From Streptomyces tagetis (GTDB taxonomy: Bacteria > Actinomycetota > Actinomycetes > Streptomycetales > Streptomycetaceae): a DNA stretch of 64,000 nt. The notes under the pieces were generated by a model that saw only the letters and a program-made list of their open reading frames with translations, made no database searches and had not been told where the DNA came from. Numbering within the stretch: the stretch's first letter is position 1; each line of letters begins with the position of its first letter. Positions 52,116 to 60,803 of this stretch are shown in pieces. The DNA is taken from positions 184,420-248,419 of the forward strand of contig NZ_JAGPNL010000008.1 of NCBI RefSeq assembly GCF_018069565.1. Direction: 5' to 3'. Both the position numbers and the translations under genes were made by a program.

Positions 52116-53060
52116 TCAGGTCACGTCGTCGTAGCCGTTGACCCGGTCCGTCGTGGCCTGCTCGGGCAGGGCGCGGGAGGTGGTCACGGCCTCGGCCTCG
52201 CCGATGTCCTCGGGGGTGAGGTCCAGCTCGGACGCCTCGTCGTCGGCGGGGCCCTCGGCCTCGCGCCGGCGCTTGCGCCTGTCGTTCATCAGGGCGAAGC
52301 CCGTGGCCAGGAAGTACAGCAGGACGATCGGCGTCGCGAGCGACAGCATCGAGATCGGGTCGACCGTGGGCGTGGCGAAGGCCGCGAAGATCGTGACACC
52401 CATGATCATGCCGCGCCACCAGCCGAGCATCCGGCGCCCGGAGACCATCCCGGTGAGGTTCAGCATCACCAGCAGCAGCGGCAGCTCGAAGGAGAGGCCG
52501 AAGACGATCACCATGCGGGTGACCAGGTTCAGCAGATCGTCCAGGGGGAGCAGGTTGACCGCGCCGACGGGGGTGAACTCGATCAGGACGCTGGCCGCCG
52601 CGGGGAGCACGTGGTACGAGAAGAACGCGCCCGCCAGGAAGAGGGGGAAACCGGCCGCGACGAACGCCACCGAGTAACGCTTCTCGTGCTTGTGCAGGCC
52701 GGGTGCGATGAAGGCCCAGAGCTGGTAGAGCCAGACGGGGCAGGCGATGACGACGCCGGCGGTCAGCGCCACCTTGATCATCAGCGTGAAGGGACCCAGC
52801 AGACCCTCGACCGTGATGTTGCCGCAGGCGCCTTCCTCCTGCTGGGCCAGGTCCATGAACGACTTGGAACATCCCACCGAGCGCTGGATGGGCTCGGTGA
52901 GCAGATCGATGATCTCCCGGTAGAAGAAGGCGGCCAGGACCGCGCCGACCACAATGGCCAGGACGGCCTTCGCGAGCCGGTTGCGGAGCTCACGGAGGTG
53001 TTCCGCGAGGGGCATCCGTCCCTCGGGGTCCCTCTCCTTGTTGCGGGCAGGCTTAGGCAA
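52116..53060 (-). CDS. tatC: Sec-independent protein translocase TatC
   Basis: TatC is the six-helix receptor for twin-arginine signal peptides. The 314-residue protein has RMPLAEHLRELRNRL at the N-terminus, with the Glu and Arg that bind signal peptides, six hydrophobic segments, and FATPTVDPISMLSLATP before the last helices. The cytoplasmic tail is long and acidic. The start is TTG at 53060 (LPKPARNKERDPEG, family-like), as ATG 53015 would remove conserved residues. GTG 53063 upstream is out of frame. Confidence 0.96.
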   Translation of the reverse strand: MPKPARNKERDPEGRMPLAEHLRELRNRLAKAVLAIVVGAVLAAFFYREIIDLLTEPIQRSVGCSKSFMDLAQQEEGACGNITVEGLLGPFTLMIKVALTAGVVIACPVWLYQLWAFIAPGLHKHEKRYSVAFVAAGFPLFLAGAFFSYHVLPAAASVLIEFTPVGAVNLLPLDDLLNLVTRMVIVFGLSFELPLLLVMLNLTGMVSGRRMLGWWRGMIMGVTIFAAFATPTVDPISMLSLATPIVLLYFLATGFALMNDRRKRRREAEGPADDEASELDLTPEDIGEAEAVTTSRALPEQATTDRVNGYDDVT

Positions 53061-53107
53061 CCCACGTTCCCATCTCGTACGGCGGGCCGGAGGTCACCGG
53101 CCCCGCG

Positions 53108-53389
53108 TCAGCGCTTGGTGGTGTCCGTCGGCTCGGCGACCGGCCGGGAGCTGGTCACGTCGCCGGGGGCCGCCTGGATCGTGCGCTGCGCCGCCGCCTG
53201 CTCGGTGTCCGGCTGCTCGGCCGGGGCGGTCGACTTGTTCTCGTCCTTCATCGCCTTGGCCTCGCTCTTGAGGATGCGGGCGGACTTGCCGAGGGAGCGC
53301 GCCATGTCGGGGAGCTTCTTCGCGCCGAACAGCAGGATGACGACGACGAGGATGAGAATGATCTCGGGAGCGCCGAGCTTTCCGGGCAT
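53108..53389 (-). CDS. tatA: Twin-arginine translocase subunit TatA
   Basis: This 93-residue protein has a single membrane helix (EIILILVVVILLFGAKKLPD, including the FGxKKLP hinge) followed by an amphipathic helix (ARSLGKSARILKSEAKAMK) and a Pro/Thr-rich tail. TatA multimers form the transport pore. It is immediately upstream of tatC. No tatB is in the window; in actinomycetes it sits elsewhere. Confidence 0.97.
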   Translation of the reverse strand: MPGKLGAPEIILILVVVILLFGAKKLPDMARSLGKSARILKSEAKAMKDENKSTAPAEQPDTEQAAAQRTIQAAPGDVTSSRPVAEPTDTTKR

Positions 53390-53661
53390 AAGTCTCTACC
53401 TTCTCACCGAGGCGGCTGGGTGGGGGTGCTGTCCGACCGCCCGAACACGTGTCCCGGTCGGTGGTGCGGTGCAGCGATCGTAACGCCCGGGGGTGAACGT
53501 CAGGCAATCCCCGTGCGCACTTCCGTCGGCGGGCCGGGCCTCGTTCTCCGGCCACGACGAGCAGCGTACCCGCCGGGTGACGCCGGATGACAGGGCACGG
53601 CCCGTGAGCCGGGGGCCCCAGGGGGTTCCCGCCGGGAGGGCGCCCGGCGCCGTGGCGGGGT

Positions 53662-53868
53662 TCACAGGGCATCGGCGGAGCGGGCGGCGCTGCGCGCGGC
53701 ACTGCCGGCGGCGCGTTCCAGGTCGGCGGCGGCGCGGTCGATACGGCGGGCCGATTCGGCCACCTGCGAGCCCAGCCGCCTCGCCTCGACGAAGACCCGT
53801 GTCGCGCAGACGGCGAGGACGGTGAGACCCAGGAAACCCATGGCAACGGCGAACATCGGCCAGAACAT
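53662..53868 (-). CDS. Small single-pass membrane protein
   Basis: A 68-residue protein begins MFWPMFAVAMGFLGLTVLAV, a membrane helix, then continues as a heptad-rich helix (VFVEARRLGSQVAESARRID, RAAADLERAAGSAARSA). It could be a coiled-coil partner of the Tat complex or of nothing near. The start at 53868 is chosen because upstream residues are Arg/Pro-rich. No family is recognised with certainty. It lies 272 bp before tatA. Confidence 0.6.
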   Translation of the reverse strand: MFWPMFAVAMGFLGLTVLAVCATRVFVEARRLGSQVAESARRIDRAAADLERAAGSAARSAARSADAL

Positions 53869-53940
53869 GCGGCCGAGCCTAGACGGTGCCGGCGGCCACC
53901 CGCCCCTCACCCGCGTCGACAACGCCGAGGGTCAGGACAG

Positions 53941-54234
53941 CTAGACGGTGGGGTGGAGCCGGAGCGTGCGGACGCCGCCGTCGACGAGCAGTTCCACGAT
54001 CCGCTCCCCGGCCGGTTTGCGGACGGTGGCCTCGCACTCGGGGCAGGTGAACGAGTAGAAGGTGGTGGTGCTGGTGGCGCCGATGGCCAGGCGCAGGGCG
54101 CTCGCGGCCAGTTCGAAGCGGCCCCGGCAGTCGGGGCAGCCCGCCTTGAACACCACCGGGGAGACGCGCCGCATGCCGGCGAACGCGGTCTCCGCCGTCA
54201 TGCCCGGCGCCCCGGACGTCACCGATTCGCTCAC
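53941..54234 (-). CDS. Small zinc-ribbon protein
   Basis: This 97-residue protein has KAGCPDCRGRFELAA and FTCPECEATV, two CxxC knuckles separated by 30 residues, a zinc ribbon. The C-terminal half is beta-rich (IVELLVDGGVRTLRLHPTV). GTG 54234 overlaps the pafC stop as GTGA, so it is co-translated with the WYL regulators. Its function is unknown; the link to PafC suggests a role in the same response. Confidence 0.75.
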   Translation of the reverse strand: MSESVTSGAPGMTAETAFAGMRRVSPVVFKAGCPDCRGRFELAASALRLAIGATSTTTFYSFTCPECEATVRKPAGERIVELLVDGGVRTLRLHPTV

Positions 54235-55415
54235 CGTGTCCGCTCCCGCCTGTCGTGCGCTCCGCCGCCGCCGCCGTCGTCCGGCCCGTCCCGCTCCGGC
54301 CGCTCCGCCGGGGACGTCCCGGCGCCGACCGGCCCGGGTGAGCCGCCGGTGCCCGTACCGCCGTCGCCGCCGGTCCCGTCGGCCCCTGGGGCTCCATCGG
54401 CCCCGTGGGTCCCGTCGGCCCCGTGCGTCCCACCGGCCCCGTCGTACGCCGCCAGTGCCTCGCGGGCGGCCCGCCGGGCGCTGTCGGCCAGTTCGGCCGG
54501 GGAGACGATCCGGCCGTCCCGCCCGAGCCGCAGCGCGAGCCGCCGCAGCGAGGCCGGGTCGGGGGTGCGCAGGGTGATCCGCAGCCCACCGTCGTCGAGT
54601 TCCTCGGCGCTGTCGTGCGGATAGTACTCGGCGACCCAGCGTCCGCCGGGACCGACCTCCACCACGACCTCGGGGTCCTCGGCGGCCGGCTGCACCAGCG
54701 CCTCGGAGAGGTCCCGCAGCTCCACCTCGGGGGGCGCGGACGGCTCGTCCAGCACCTTGATCTCGGCGACCCGGTCGAGGCGGAAGGTCCGCCGGGCCTC
54801 GGAGCGGCGGCACCACGCCTCGACGTAGGTGTGCCCGACGCTGACCAGCCGGATCGGGTCGATCTCGCGCTCGGTGAGTTCGTCACGGGCCGGCGAGTAG
54901 TAGCGGACCCACAGCCGCCGGCGCTCGGAGATGGCCCGGTCCACGTCGGCGAAGACGCCACCCTCGGACTCGAAGGTGACGGAGAGCCGCGAGCTGGCGC
55001 CGGCCGCCTCGCCGGCCGAGGTCTCCACCTTGGCGGTGGCCCGCAGCAGCGCCTGCCGGTCGCCCTCGCGCAGCCCCGGCAGGGTGGCGACGGCGCGGGC
55101 GGCCACCAGCAGCGCGGTGGCCTCGTCGGCGGCGAGCCGCAGCGGCTCGGCGGCGTCCGCGCCGAGGGCGGCGGGGTTGTGCCACCAGATGCGCTCGCCG
55201 TCGGTGTCGATGTCGAGGAGGTCGCCGCCGCGGAAGCTGGTGCCGCACATGGGCAGCACGTCGAGGTCGGAGACCAGCTCGTCCTCGGTGATGCCGAAGG
55301 CGCGCGCCACGTCCTCGATGCGGGCGCCGGGGCGCTCGCGCAGATACGTCACCAGGGACAGCATCCGCCGGGTCTGGTCGATGGCGTTCGCGGGCCTGAC
55401 CGGTTTGCCTGCCAC
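54231..55415 (-). CDS. pafC: WYL-domain regulator PafC
   Basis: PafC-type protein of 394 residues: an N-terminal winged helix (about 8-70, QTRRMLSLVTYLRERPGARI), a WYL domain (about 160-225: LWVRYYSPARDELTEREIDP, LVSVGHTYVEAWCRR) and a WCX domain. With PafB it forms a heterodimeric activator of the LexA-independent DNA-damage response in mycobacteria. It differs in having a 69-residue Gly-rich tail from residue 326 with collagen-like Gly-x-x triplets (GADGTHGADGAPGADG). GTG 55415 lies 18 bp after the pafB stop. Confidence 0.9.
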   Translation of the reverse strand: MAGKPVRPANAIDQTRRMLSLVTYLRERPGARIEDVARAFGITEDELVSDLDVLPMCGTSFRGGDLLDIDTDGERIWWHNPAALGADAAEPLRLAADEATALLVAARAVATLPGLREGDRQALLRATAKVETSAGEAAGASSRLSVTFESEGGVFADVDRAISERRRLWVRYYSPARDELTEREIDPIRLVSVGHTYVEAWCRRSEARRTFRLDRVAEIKVLDEPSAPPEVELRDLSEALVQPAAEDPEVVVEVGPGGRWVAEYYPHDSAEELDDGGLRITLRTPDPASLRRLALRLGRDGRIVSPAELADSARRAAREALAAYDGAGGTHGADGTHGADGAPGADGTGGDGGTGTGGSPGPVGAGTSPAERPERDGPDDGGGGGAHDRRERTR

Positions 55416-55433
55416 AGTGTTGTCCGCTCCCCC

Positions 55434-56387
55434 TCAGCCCTTGGCCACGGCGCGCAGCCGTTCCACCACGTCGGCCCGCAGCTCCGCCGGCTCCAGGACC
55501 ACCACGTCCGGCCCGAACTCCACGAGCCAGGCGTCCAGCCCGTGTCCGTACGGGATCTCCAGTTCGTCCCAGCCCTCACCGGCCTCCCGCACCTTCGTGG
55601 CGCGGGAGCGCAGCGGGTATCCCGCGCCGGTGCGCAGCCGGATCAGGGCAGTGCGGTCGGCCCTCTCCCCGGCCCAGCTCGCGACCGTCTCGCGGACGGT
55701 GACGACGTCGGGCACGGGCGCGGTGAACCGGCCCCCGCGCGCGCGGACCCGGCCGGTGATCCGGGAGAGCCGGAAGACCCGCTCGGCACCGCGGTCGCGG
55801 TCGAAGCCGGCCAGGTACCAGTGGCCGCGCCAGCACTCCAGTGCCCAGGGCTCGACGTTGCGGGGCTCGGGCTGGGCGGCGCTGGCCTTGCGGTAGTCGA
55901 AGACGACCGGGCGGCGGTCGCGGCAGGCCAGCATCAGCGGCTCGAAGGCGGCCTCGTGCACCGGGATGCGCGGCTCCAGCGCGCCGTGCGCCTCGTACGG
56001 GTCGACGTCCTCGGGGAGTCCGGCAGCGCGCAGCTTCTGGAGCGCGCCGCTCGCGGCACCGGCCAGCCGGGCCTGCTGCCACACCTTGGCGGCCAGGCCC
56101 AGGGCGGCGGCCTCCTCGGCGTCGAGGGTGATGGGCGGCAGGCGGTTGCTGTCGCGGCGGGCGAGGTAGCCGATCTCGCCGTCCAGGTTCTCGACGGTCT
56201 CGATCACCAGGCCGAGTTCCCGCAGGTCCTCCTTGTCCCGCTCGAACATGCGGTTGAAGGAGTCGTCGGTGCCCGCTTCGAGGTATGCCTCGATGGACTC
56301 CCGCAGCTCGCGTTTGCTCAGCGGCCTGCGGGTACCGAGCAGGCACAGCGCCAGGTTCATCAGCCGCTCGGCCTTGGCAATGGCCAT
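55434..56387 (-). CDS. pafB: WYL-domain regulator PafB
   Basis: This 317-residue partner of PafC has a helix-turn-helix (AERLMNLALCLLGTRRPLSK, RELRESI), a long linker with FNRMFERDKEDLRELG, a WYL domain (DYRKASAAQPEPRNVEPWAL, RGHWYLAGFDRDRG) and a C-terminal WCX domain. In mycobacteria PafBC recruits RNA polymerase to damage-response promoters. ATG 56387 (MAIAKAERL) follows GAGAAGGG. A terminator just upstream means it has its own promoter. Confidence 0.93.
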   Translation of the reverse strand: MAIAKAERLMNLALCLLGTRRPLSKRELRESIEAYLEAGTDDSFNRMFERDKEDLRELGLVIETVENLDGEIGYLARRDSNRLPPITLDAEEAAALGLAAKVWQQARLAGAASGALQKLRAAGLPEDVDPYEAHGALEPRIPVHEAAFEPLMLACRDRRPVVFDYRKASAAQPEPRNVEPWALECWRGHWYLAGFDRDRGAERVFRLSRITGRVRARGGRFTAPVPDVVTVRETVASWAGERADRTALIRLRTGAGYPLRSRATKVREAGEGWDELEIPYGHGLDAWLVEFGPDVVVLEPAELRADVVERLRAVAKG

Positions 56388-56457
56388 CGACGCCCTTCTC
56401 CCTATGGTGCTTACGACGGATGACCGTACCGTCCCGTGGTGGCGGGACAAAAGCCGA

Positions 56458-56482
56458 GGCCCATGCCGAGCAGGCATGGGCC
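56458..56482 (-). terminator. Terminator between the FKBP gene and pafB
   Basis: GGCCCATGCC (56458-56467) pairs perfectly with GGCATGGGCC (56473-56482). On the minus strand TCGGCTTTT follows, giving a short U-tract. It ends the FKBP transcript before the pafBC-tat operon. Confidence 0.85.
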
Positions 56483-56500
56483 CCGGATGATCGGCTCCGG

Positions 56501-56872
56501 TCAGACTCCGAGCAGATCGACCACGAAGATCAGCGTCTCGCCGGGCTTGATCGCCGGGGTCGGGCTCTGGTTGCCGTAGGCGAGGTGGGCGGGGATGGTG
56601 AGCTGGCGGCGCCCGCCCACCTTCATGCCCTGCACGCCCTGGTCCCAGCCCTTGATGACGCGCCCGCCGCCGAGCGGGAAGCGGAACGGCGTTCCGCGGT
56701 TCCAGCTCGCGTCGAACTCCTCGCCGGTGCTGAAGGCGACACCCACGTAGTGGACGGTGACCGTCTGGCCCGCCTGGGCGACCTCGCCGTCACCCTCCCA
56801 GATGTCCTTGATCTCCAGCTCCGCCGGGGGTTCGCCGCCGGGGAAGTCGATCTCGGGCTTCTCGATGCTCAT
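56501..56872 (-). CDS. FKBP-type peptidyl-prolyl isomerase, cytoplasmic
   Basis: This 123-residue single-domain FKBP has the pocket residues FDASWNRGTPFRFPLG, VIKGWDQGVQGM and LAYGN, then IPAHLAYG-like and LIFVVDLLGV. There is no signal peptide. It catalyses cis-trans proline isomerisation and would bind FK506/rapamycin. It lies 57 bp after a second FKBP gene, and the pair adjoins pafA. Confidence 0.95.
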   Translation of the reverse strand: MSIEKPEIDFPGGEPPAELEIKDIWEGDGEVAQAGQTVTVHYVGVAFSTGEEFDASWNRGTPFRFPLGGGRVIKGWDQGVQGMKVGGRRQLTIPAHLAYGNQSPTPAIKPGETLIFVVDLLGV

Positions 56873-56929
56873 GCTCGTTGCTCCTCGTTGCGTGATCTTG
56901 CGTCGGCAACAGTTTCACAGACGTCCGGG

Positions 56930-57907
56930 TCAGGCCGCGCCCAGGATGTCCACCACGAAGACCAGCGTGTTCTTGGCCAGCTCGCTGTCGGGGCTCGCGC
57001 CGTAGCCGAGGGAGGGCGGGATCACCAGCAGCACGCGGTCGCCGACGTTCTTGCCGACCAGGCCCTGGTCCCAGCCGGCCACGACGGAGCCGGTGCCGAT
57101 CTGGAAGGCGGTGGCGCCGCCGTGGTCCCAGGAGGAGTCGAACTTCTCGCCGTCCTCCCACTTGACGCCGGTGTACTGGGCGATGAGTGCCTGGCCGGCC
57201 TCGACCTTCGGGCCGTCGCCCTTGACGAGGACCTGCTCCTGAAGCTCCTTGGGGGCCTTGACGCCCTTGGGGATGGTGATCTCCGCCGCCTTCTGCGGCA
57301 CGGCCTTCACCTCGGGCATGCCCGTGCCGGTGGCGGCCTGGTCGCCCTTGACCTCGCCCTTGGCGTCGACGGAGTCGGCGCCGACCGGGTCGATCACCCA
57401 GACGAGTACGTCCTTCTCGCCGATGCCGGAGGCGGTGTTCAGGTTCTCGCCGATCAGGTCGCCGGCGGTGCCCTGCACGAGGAGGCGGCTGCCGGCCTTC
57501 TTGCCCTTCACCGCGTCGAGGACCTTGTCCGGGAGCTGCTGGCTCGGCTTGCCGACCTGCTCGACCGACTGGCGCCGGGGCGTCTTGGCGTCCTCCTGGG
57601 CCATGGCCCAGGTGCCGCCCAGCTCCTGGTCGTCGCCCCACTTCTCGACGGTCCAGTCCAGCCGGACGAAGTCGGAGTCCTTGATGGCGTCCCCGCTGCC
57701 CTCCGAGACCGTCTTGACGACGGTCTCCTTGGACGGCTCGGTGTCCTTGGGCACGGAGATGCCGGGCTTCTCCCCCGCCTTCCCCTCGACCCGGGCGACG
57801 CCGTTCGCCGAGTCCCCGTCGTCGCCGGAAGAACCGCAGGCGGCGGCGAACAGCAGGGCGGGTGCGGCCAGCAGCGCGGCGGCGCGTCGTTTCATGGTGT
57901 GGTTCAT
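56930..57907 (-). CDS. FKBP-type peptidyl-prolyl isomerase, lipoprotein with two FKBP-like domains
   Basis: The 325-residue protein starts with a lipoprotein signal (MKRRAAALLAAPALLFAAAC, Cys at the lipobox) and is expected on the outer face of the membrane. Two FKBP-like domains follow. The first (about 60-190) is degenerate and lacks the full aromatic pocket. The second (about 225-325) keeps FDSSWDHGGATAFQIG, VVAGWDQGLVGK and LGYGASPDSELAKN. ATG 57907 or 57895. It likely assists folding of exported proteins. Confidence 0.92.
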   Translation of the reverse strand: MNHTMKRRAAALLAAPALLFAAACGSSGDDGDSANGVARVEGKAGEKPGISVPKDTEPSKETVVKTVSEGSGDAIKDSDFVRLDWTVEKWGDDQELGGTWAMAQEDAKTPRRQSVEQVGKPSQQLPDKVLDAVKGKKAGSRLLVQGTAGDLIGENLNTASGIGEKDVLVWVIDPVGADSVDAKGEVKGDQAATGTGMPEVKAVPQKAAEITIPKGVKAPKELQEQVLVKGDGPKVEAGQALIAQYTGVKWEDGEKFDSSWDHGGATAFQIGTGSVVAGWDQGLVGKNVGDRVLLVIPPSLGYGASPDSELAKNTLVFVVDILGAA

Positions 57908-58046
57908 CAGTCCAACTGGGGATCGGGGGTGGGGGGCAGTGCCCGCCACTCTACGACGTGGCCGGGCCCCGCAAGGGTGCGGTGCACGACACGGTGCCGC
58001 CCCCTCGGACGCCCTCCCTCGCCCCACCGCCGTGACCAGGAAGGGA

Positions 58047-58089
58047 GACGCCCGGTGCCCGCGGAGCGACTCCGCGGGCACCGGGCGTC
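58047..58089 (-). terminator. Terminator after pafA
   Basis: A perfect 20-bp stem (58047-58066 with 58070-58089, arms starting GACGCCCGGTGCCC) and a 3-base loop lies 20 bp past the pafA stop, before the FKBP genes. Confidence 0.9.
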
Positions 58090-58109
58090 CCAGCCGGCCG
58101 TGGGCCGGT

Positions 58110-59471
58110 TCACATGCCGGCGATCAGCTTCTCCACCCGGTCGTCCACCGAGCGGAACGGGTCCTTGCACAGGACGGTGCGCTGTGCCTGGTCGTTCAGC
58201 TTGAGGTGGACCCAGTCGACGGTGAAGTCCCGGCGCTGCTCCTGGGCCCGGCGGATGAAGTCGCCGCGCAGCCTGGCCCGGGTGGTCTGCGGCGGGACGG
58301 ACTTGCCCTCGAAGATCTTGACGTCGTTGGCGATCCGGGCCGCCTGGCCCTTCTTCTCCAGCAGGTAGTACAGGCCCCGCCGGCGGTGGATGTCGTGGTA
58401 GGCGAGGTCTATCTGCGCGACCCGCGGATGCGACATGGTCATGTTGTGCTTGGCCCGGTACCGCTCGATGAGCTTGTACTTCATGACCCAGTCGATCTCG
58501 GTGTCGATGCGGTCGAGGTCCTCGGCCTCGATCGAGTCCAGCGTGCGGCCCCACAGCTCCAGCACCCGTTCGACGGTGCCGGTCCGGATGCCGCGCCGCT
58601 CACAGAAGTCGACGGCCTTCTCGTAGTACTCCCGCTGCACCTCCAGTGCCGACGCCTCGCGTCCGCTGGCCAGCCGCACCTTGCGGCGGCCGGTGATGTC
58701 GTGGCTGACCTCGCGGATCGCCCGGATCGGGTTCTCCAGGGTGAGGTCGCGCATCACCGTGCCCGCCTCGATCATGCGCAGCACCAGGTCGGTGGCGCCG
58801 ACCTTGAGCAGCATGGTCGTCTCGGACATGTTGGAGTCACCCACGATGACGTGCAGCCGGCGGTAGCGCTCGGCGTCGGCGTGCGGTTCGTCGCGGGTGT
58901 TGATGATCGGCCGGGACCGGGTGGTCGCCGAGGAGACGCCCTCCCAGATGTGCTCGGCCCGCTGGCTGACGCAGTACACCGCACCGCGCGGCGTCTGCAG
59001 CACCTTTCCTGCACCGCAGAGGAGCTGCCTGGTCACCAGGAACGGGATGAGGATGTCCGCGAGCCGCGAGAACTCCCCGTGCCGGGCCACCAGATAGTTC
59101 TCGTGGCACCCGTAGGAGTTTCCCGCGGAATCGGTGTTGTTCTTGAAGAGGTAGACGTCGCCCGCGATTCCCTCCTCGTGCAGGCGTCGTTCGGCGTCCA
59201 CCTGAAGTCCTTCGAGGATGCGCTCGCCCGCCTTGTCGTGCGTGACCAGTTCGATCACGTCGTCACATTCGGGTGTGGCGTATTCCGGATGTGACCCCAC
59301 GTCGAGATAGAGGCGGGCCCCGTTGCGCAGAAAGACATTGCTGCTGCGGCCCCATGACACAACACGGCGGAAAAGGTACCGCGCCACCTCGTCAGGCGAC
59401 AGGCGGCGCTGTCCCCTGAACGTGCACGTGACGCCGTACTCGTTCTCCAGCCCGAAAATGCGGCGGTCCAT
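58110..59471 (-). CDS. pafA: Pup--protein ligase PafA
   Basis: PafA joins the C-terminal Glu of Pup to lysines of target proteins, marking them for the proteasome. The 453-residue carboxylate-amine ligase starts MDRRIFGLENEYGVTCTFRG, with the ATP/Mg-binding Glu residues, and contains FKNNTDSAGNSYGCHENYL, INTRDEPHADAERYRRLHV and WVMKYKLIERYR. It differs from Dop in lacking the Dop loop insertion. ATG 59471. It is separated from prcBA and pup by an MFS/LacI pair. Confidence 0.98.
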   Translation of the reverse strand: MDRRIFGLENEYGVTCTFRGQRRLSPDEVARYLFRRVVSWGRSSNVFLRNGARLYLDVGSHPEYATPECDDVIELVTHDKAGERILEGLQVDAERRLHEEGIAGDVYLFKNNTDSAGNSYGCHENYLVARHGEFSRLADILIPFLVTRQLLCGAGKVLQTPRGAVYCVSQRAEHIWEGVSSATTRSRPIINTRDEPHADAERYRRLHVIVGDSNMSETTMLLKVGATDLVLRMIEAGTVMRDLTLENPIRAIREVSHDITGRRKVRLASGREASALEVQREYYEKAVDFCERRGIRTGTVERVLELWGRTLDSIEAEDLDRIDTEIDWVMKYKLIERYRAKHNMTMSHPRVAQIDLAYHDIHRRRGLYYLLEKKGQAARIANDVKIFEGKSVPPQTTRARLRGDFIRRAQEQRRDFTVDWVHLKLNDQAQRTVLCKDPFRSVDDRVEKLIAGM

Positions 59472-59480
59472 GACTGAACA

Positions 59481-60740
59481 TTACGCCCGATCACCCGAAC
59501 TGAAACGAGGTTCGAGGGCACGGTTCGGATCATTTTCCGAGGAAGCCGCAACTACCCCTCTCCCGGCGGGAACTGCGAGGACCCGTCCGGTGCACACCAG
59601 GACGAGCAGCGACACGGCCCCGGCCGCGCCGGGCACGGCGAAGCCCCACAGCGCCCCGCCGGCCTCGACCACCGGTCCCGCGAGGCCCGTTCCGACCGAC
59701 GCGCCGACGGTGAACGTCGTCACGAGCCACGAGAACGCCTCCGTCACCGTGCCGCGCGGCGCGTGCAGGTCGACGAGGACGAAGGCGCAGGCGATGCACG
59801 GCGCGAGGAACACGCCGGCGACCACGGTGAGCAGCACCATCGGGACGGCACCGGGCATCAGCGTCAGCGGGAGGTAACACACCGCCAGCAGGGCGACCAG
59901 CACCCGCAGTCGCCGGGACGGCTCGCCCGCCCACTGCCGGGCCCCGTAGACGGCCCCGCCGGCCAGCGCGCCGAGCCCGAGGCCCGCCATCATCCAGCCG
60001 TACACCGCGTCGCCGCCGTGGTCGTCCGCGTACGGCACGGAGGCGACGGTGATCGAGCCGAGCGCCATGCCGATGAACAGGAAGGCGCCGAGCAGCGCCA
60101 GCAGCCCCCGGGAGCGCAGGGCGCCCAGCCAGTGCGCCTCACGCGGGGCCGAGCGCCACGCGCGCGAGGGGGGCGAGACGACCACCGACAGGGCGCCGAG
60201 CACGCCGAGCCCGTTGAGGATCAGCAGGGCGGCCTGGGGCGACCAGAGCGACACGCAGACCGTGACGAGCAGCGGGCCGAGGGTGAACATGACCTCCTGG
60301 GCCACGGCGTCCATCGCGTACGCCGCGTGCACCTGGTCCTCCTTGGGCAGCACGCTCGGCCACAGCGCCCGCAGCCCGCCCTCCAGCGGCGGCGTGAAGA
60401 GACCGGCGGCGGACACGGCCGCGTAGGCGAGCGGCGCCGGATCGGTCCCGGAGAAGGCGAAGACGGCCATGGCGAGCGCCGACAGCACGACGGCGGGCAA
60501 CTGCACCCGCGGCTGCCCGCGCAGGTCCACCAGGCGCCCCAGCAGCGGCTGGCCGACGGCGTTGGCGACGCCGTACACGGCCGCCAGCGCGCCGGCGAGG
60601 CTGTAGGAGCCGCCCTCGGCCCGGACGAACAGCACGATCGCGATCGCCGCCGTGGCGTTGGGCAGCCGCCCCACCAGCGTGCCGACGAGCAGCCGGACGG
60701 CATGCCGCGCCCTGAGGATCTCCAGATAACCGGCGGCCAC
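59481..60740 (-). CDS. MFS transporter
   Basis: This 419-residue transporter has 12 predicted membrane segments. The N-terminal LVGRLPNATAAIAIVLFVRA and the loop LLGRLVDLRGQPRVQ fit the major facilitator family. The last 35 residues are a cytoplasmic tail. GTG 60740. It is divergent from a LacI-family regulator gene 63 bp away, and the gene stops 9 bp before the pafA start, so it may be co-transcribed with pafA. The substrate is unknown. Confidence 0.88.
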   Translation of the reverse strand: MAAGYLEILRARHAVRLLVGTLVGRLPNATAAIAIVLFVRAEGGSYSLAGALAAVYGVANAVGQPLLGRLVDLRGQPRVQLPAVVLSALAMAVFAFSGTDPAPLAYAAVSAAGLFTPPLEGGLRALWPSVLPKEDQVHAAYAMDAVAQEVMFTLGPLLVTVCVSLWSPQAALLILNGLGVLGALSVVVSPPSRAWRSAPREAHWLGALRSRGLLALLGAFLFIGMALGSITVASVPYADDHGGDAVYGWMMAGLGLGALAGGAVYGARQWAGEPSRRLRVLVALLAVCYLPLTLMPGAVPMVLLTVVAGVFLAPCIACAFVLVDLHAPRGTVTEAFSWLVTTFTVGASVGTGLAGPVVEAGGALWGFAVPGAAGAVSLLVLVCTGRVLAVPAGRGVVAASSENDPNRALEPRFSSGDRA

Positions 60741-60774
60741 GACCCACCCCCTTCTCGGTGACCATGAGAGGTTT

Positions 60775-60801
60775 TACGTATAACGACGAGCGCCATACGT
60801 A
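60775..60801. promoter_or_regulatory. Candidate operator between MFS and LacI genes
   Basis: TACGTAT (60775-60781) and ATACGTA (60795-60801) are inverted copies with a 13-base gap. Each also contains the palindrome TACGTA. They occupy the whole useful part of the 63-bp divergent gap. Confidence 0.5.
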
Positions 60802-60803
60802 CC

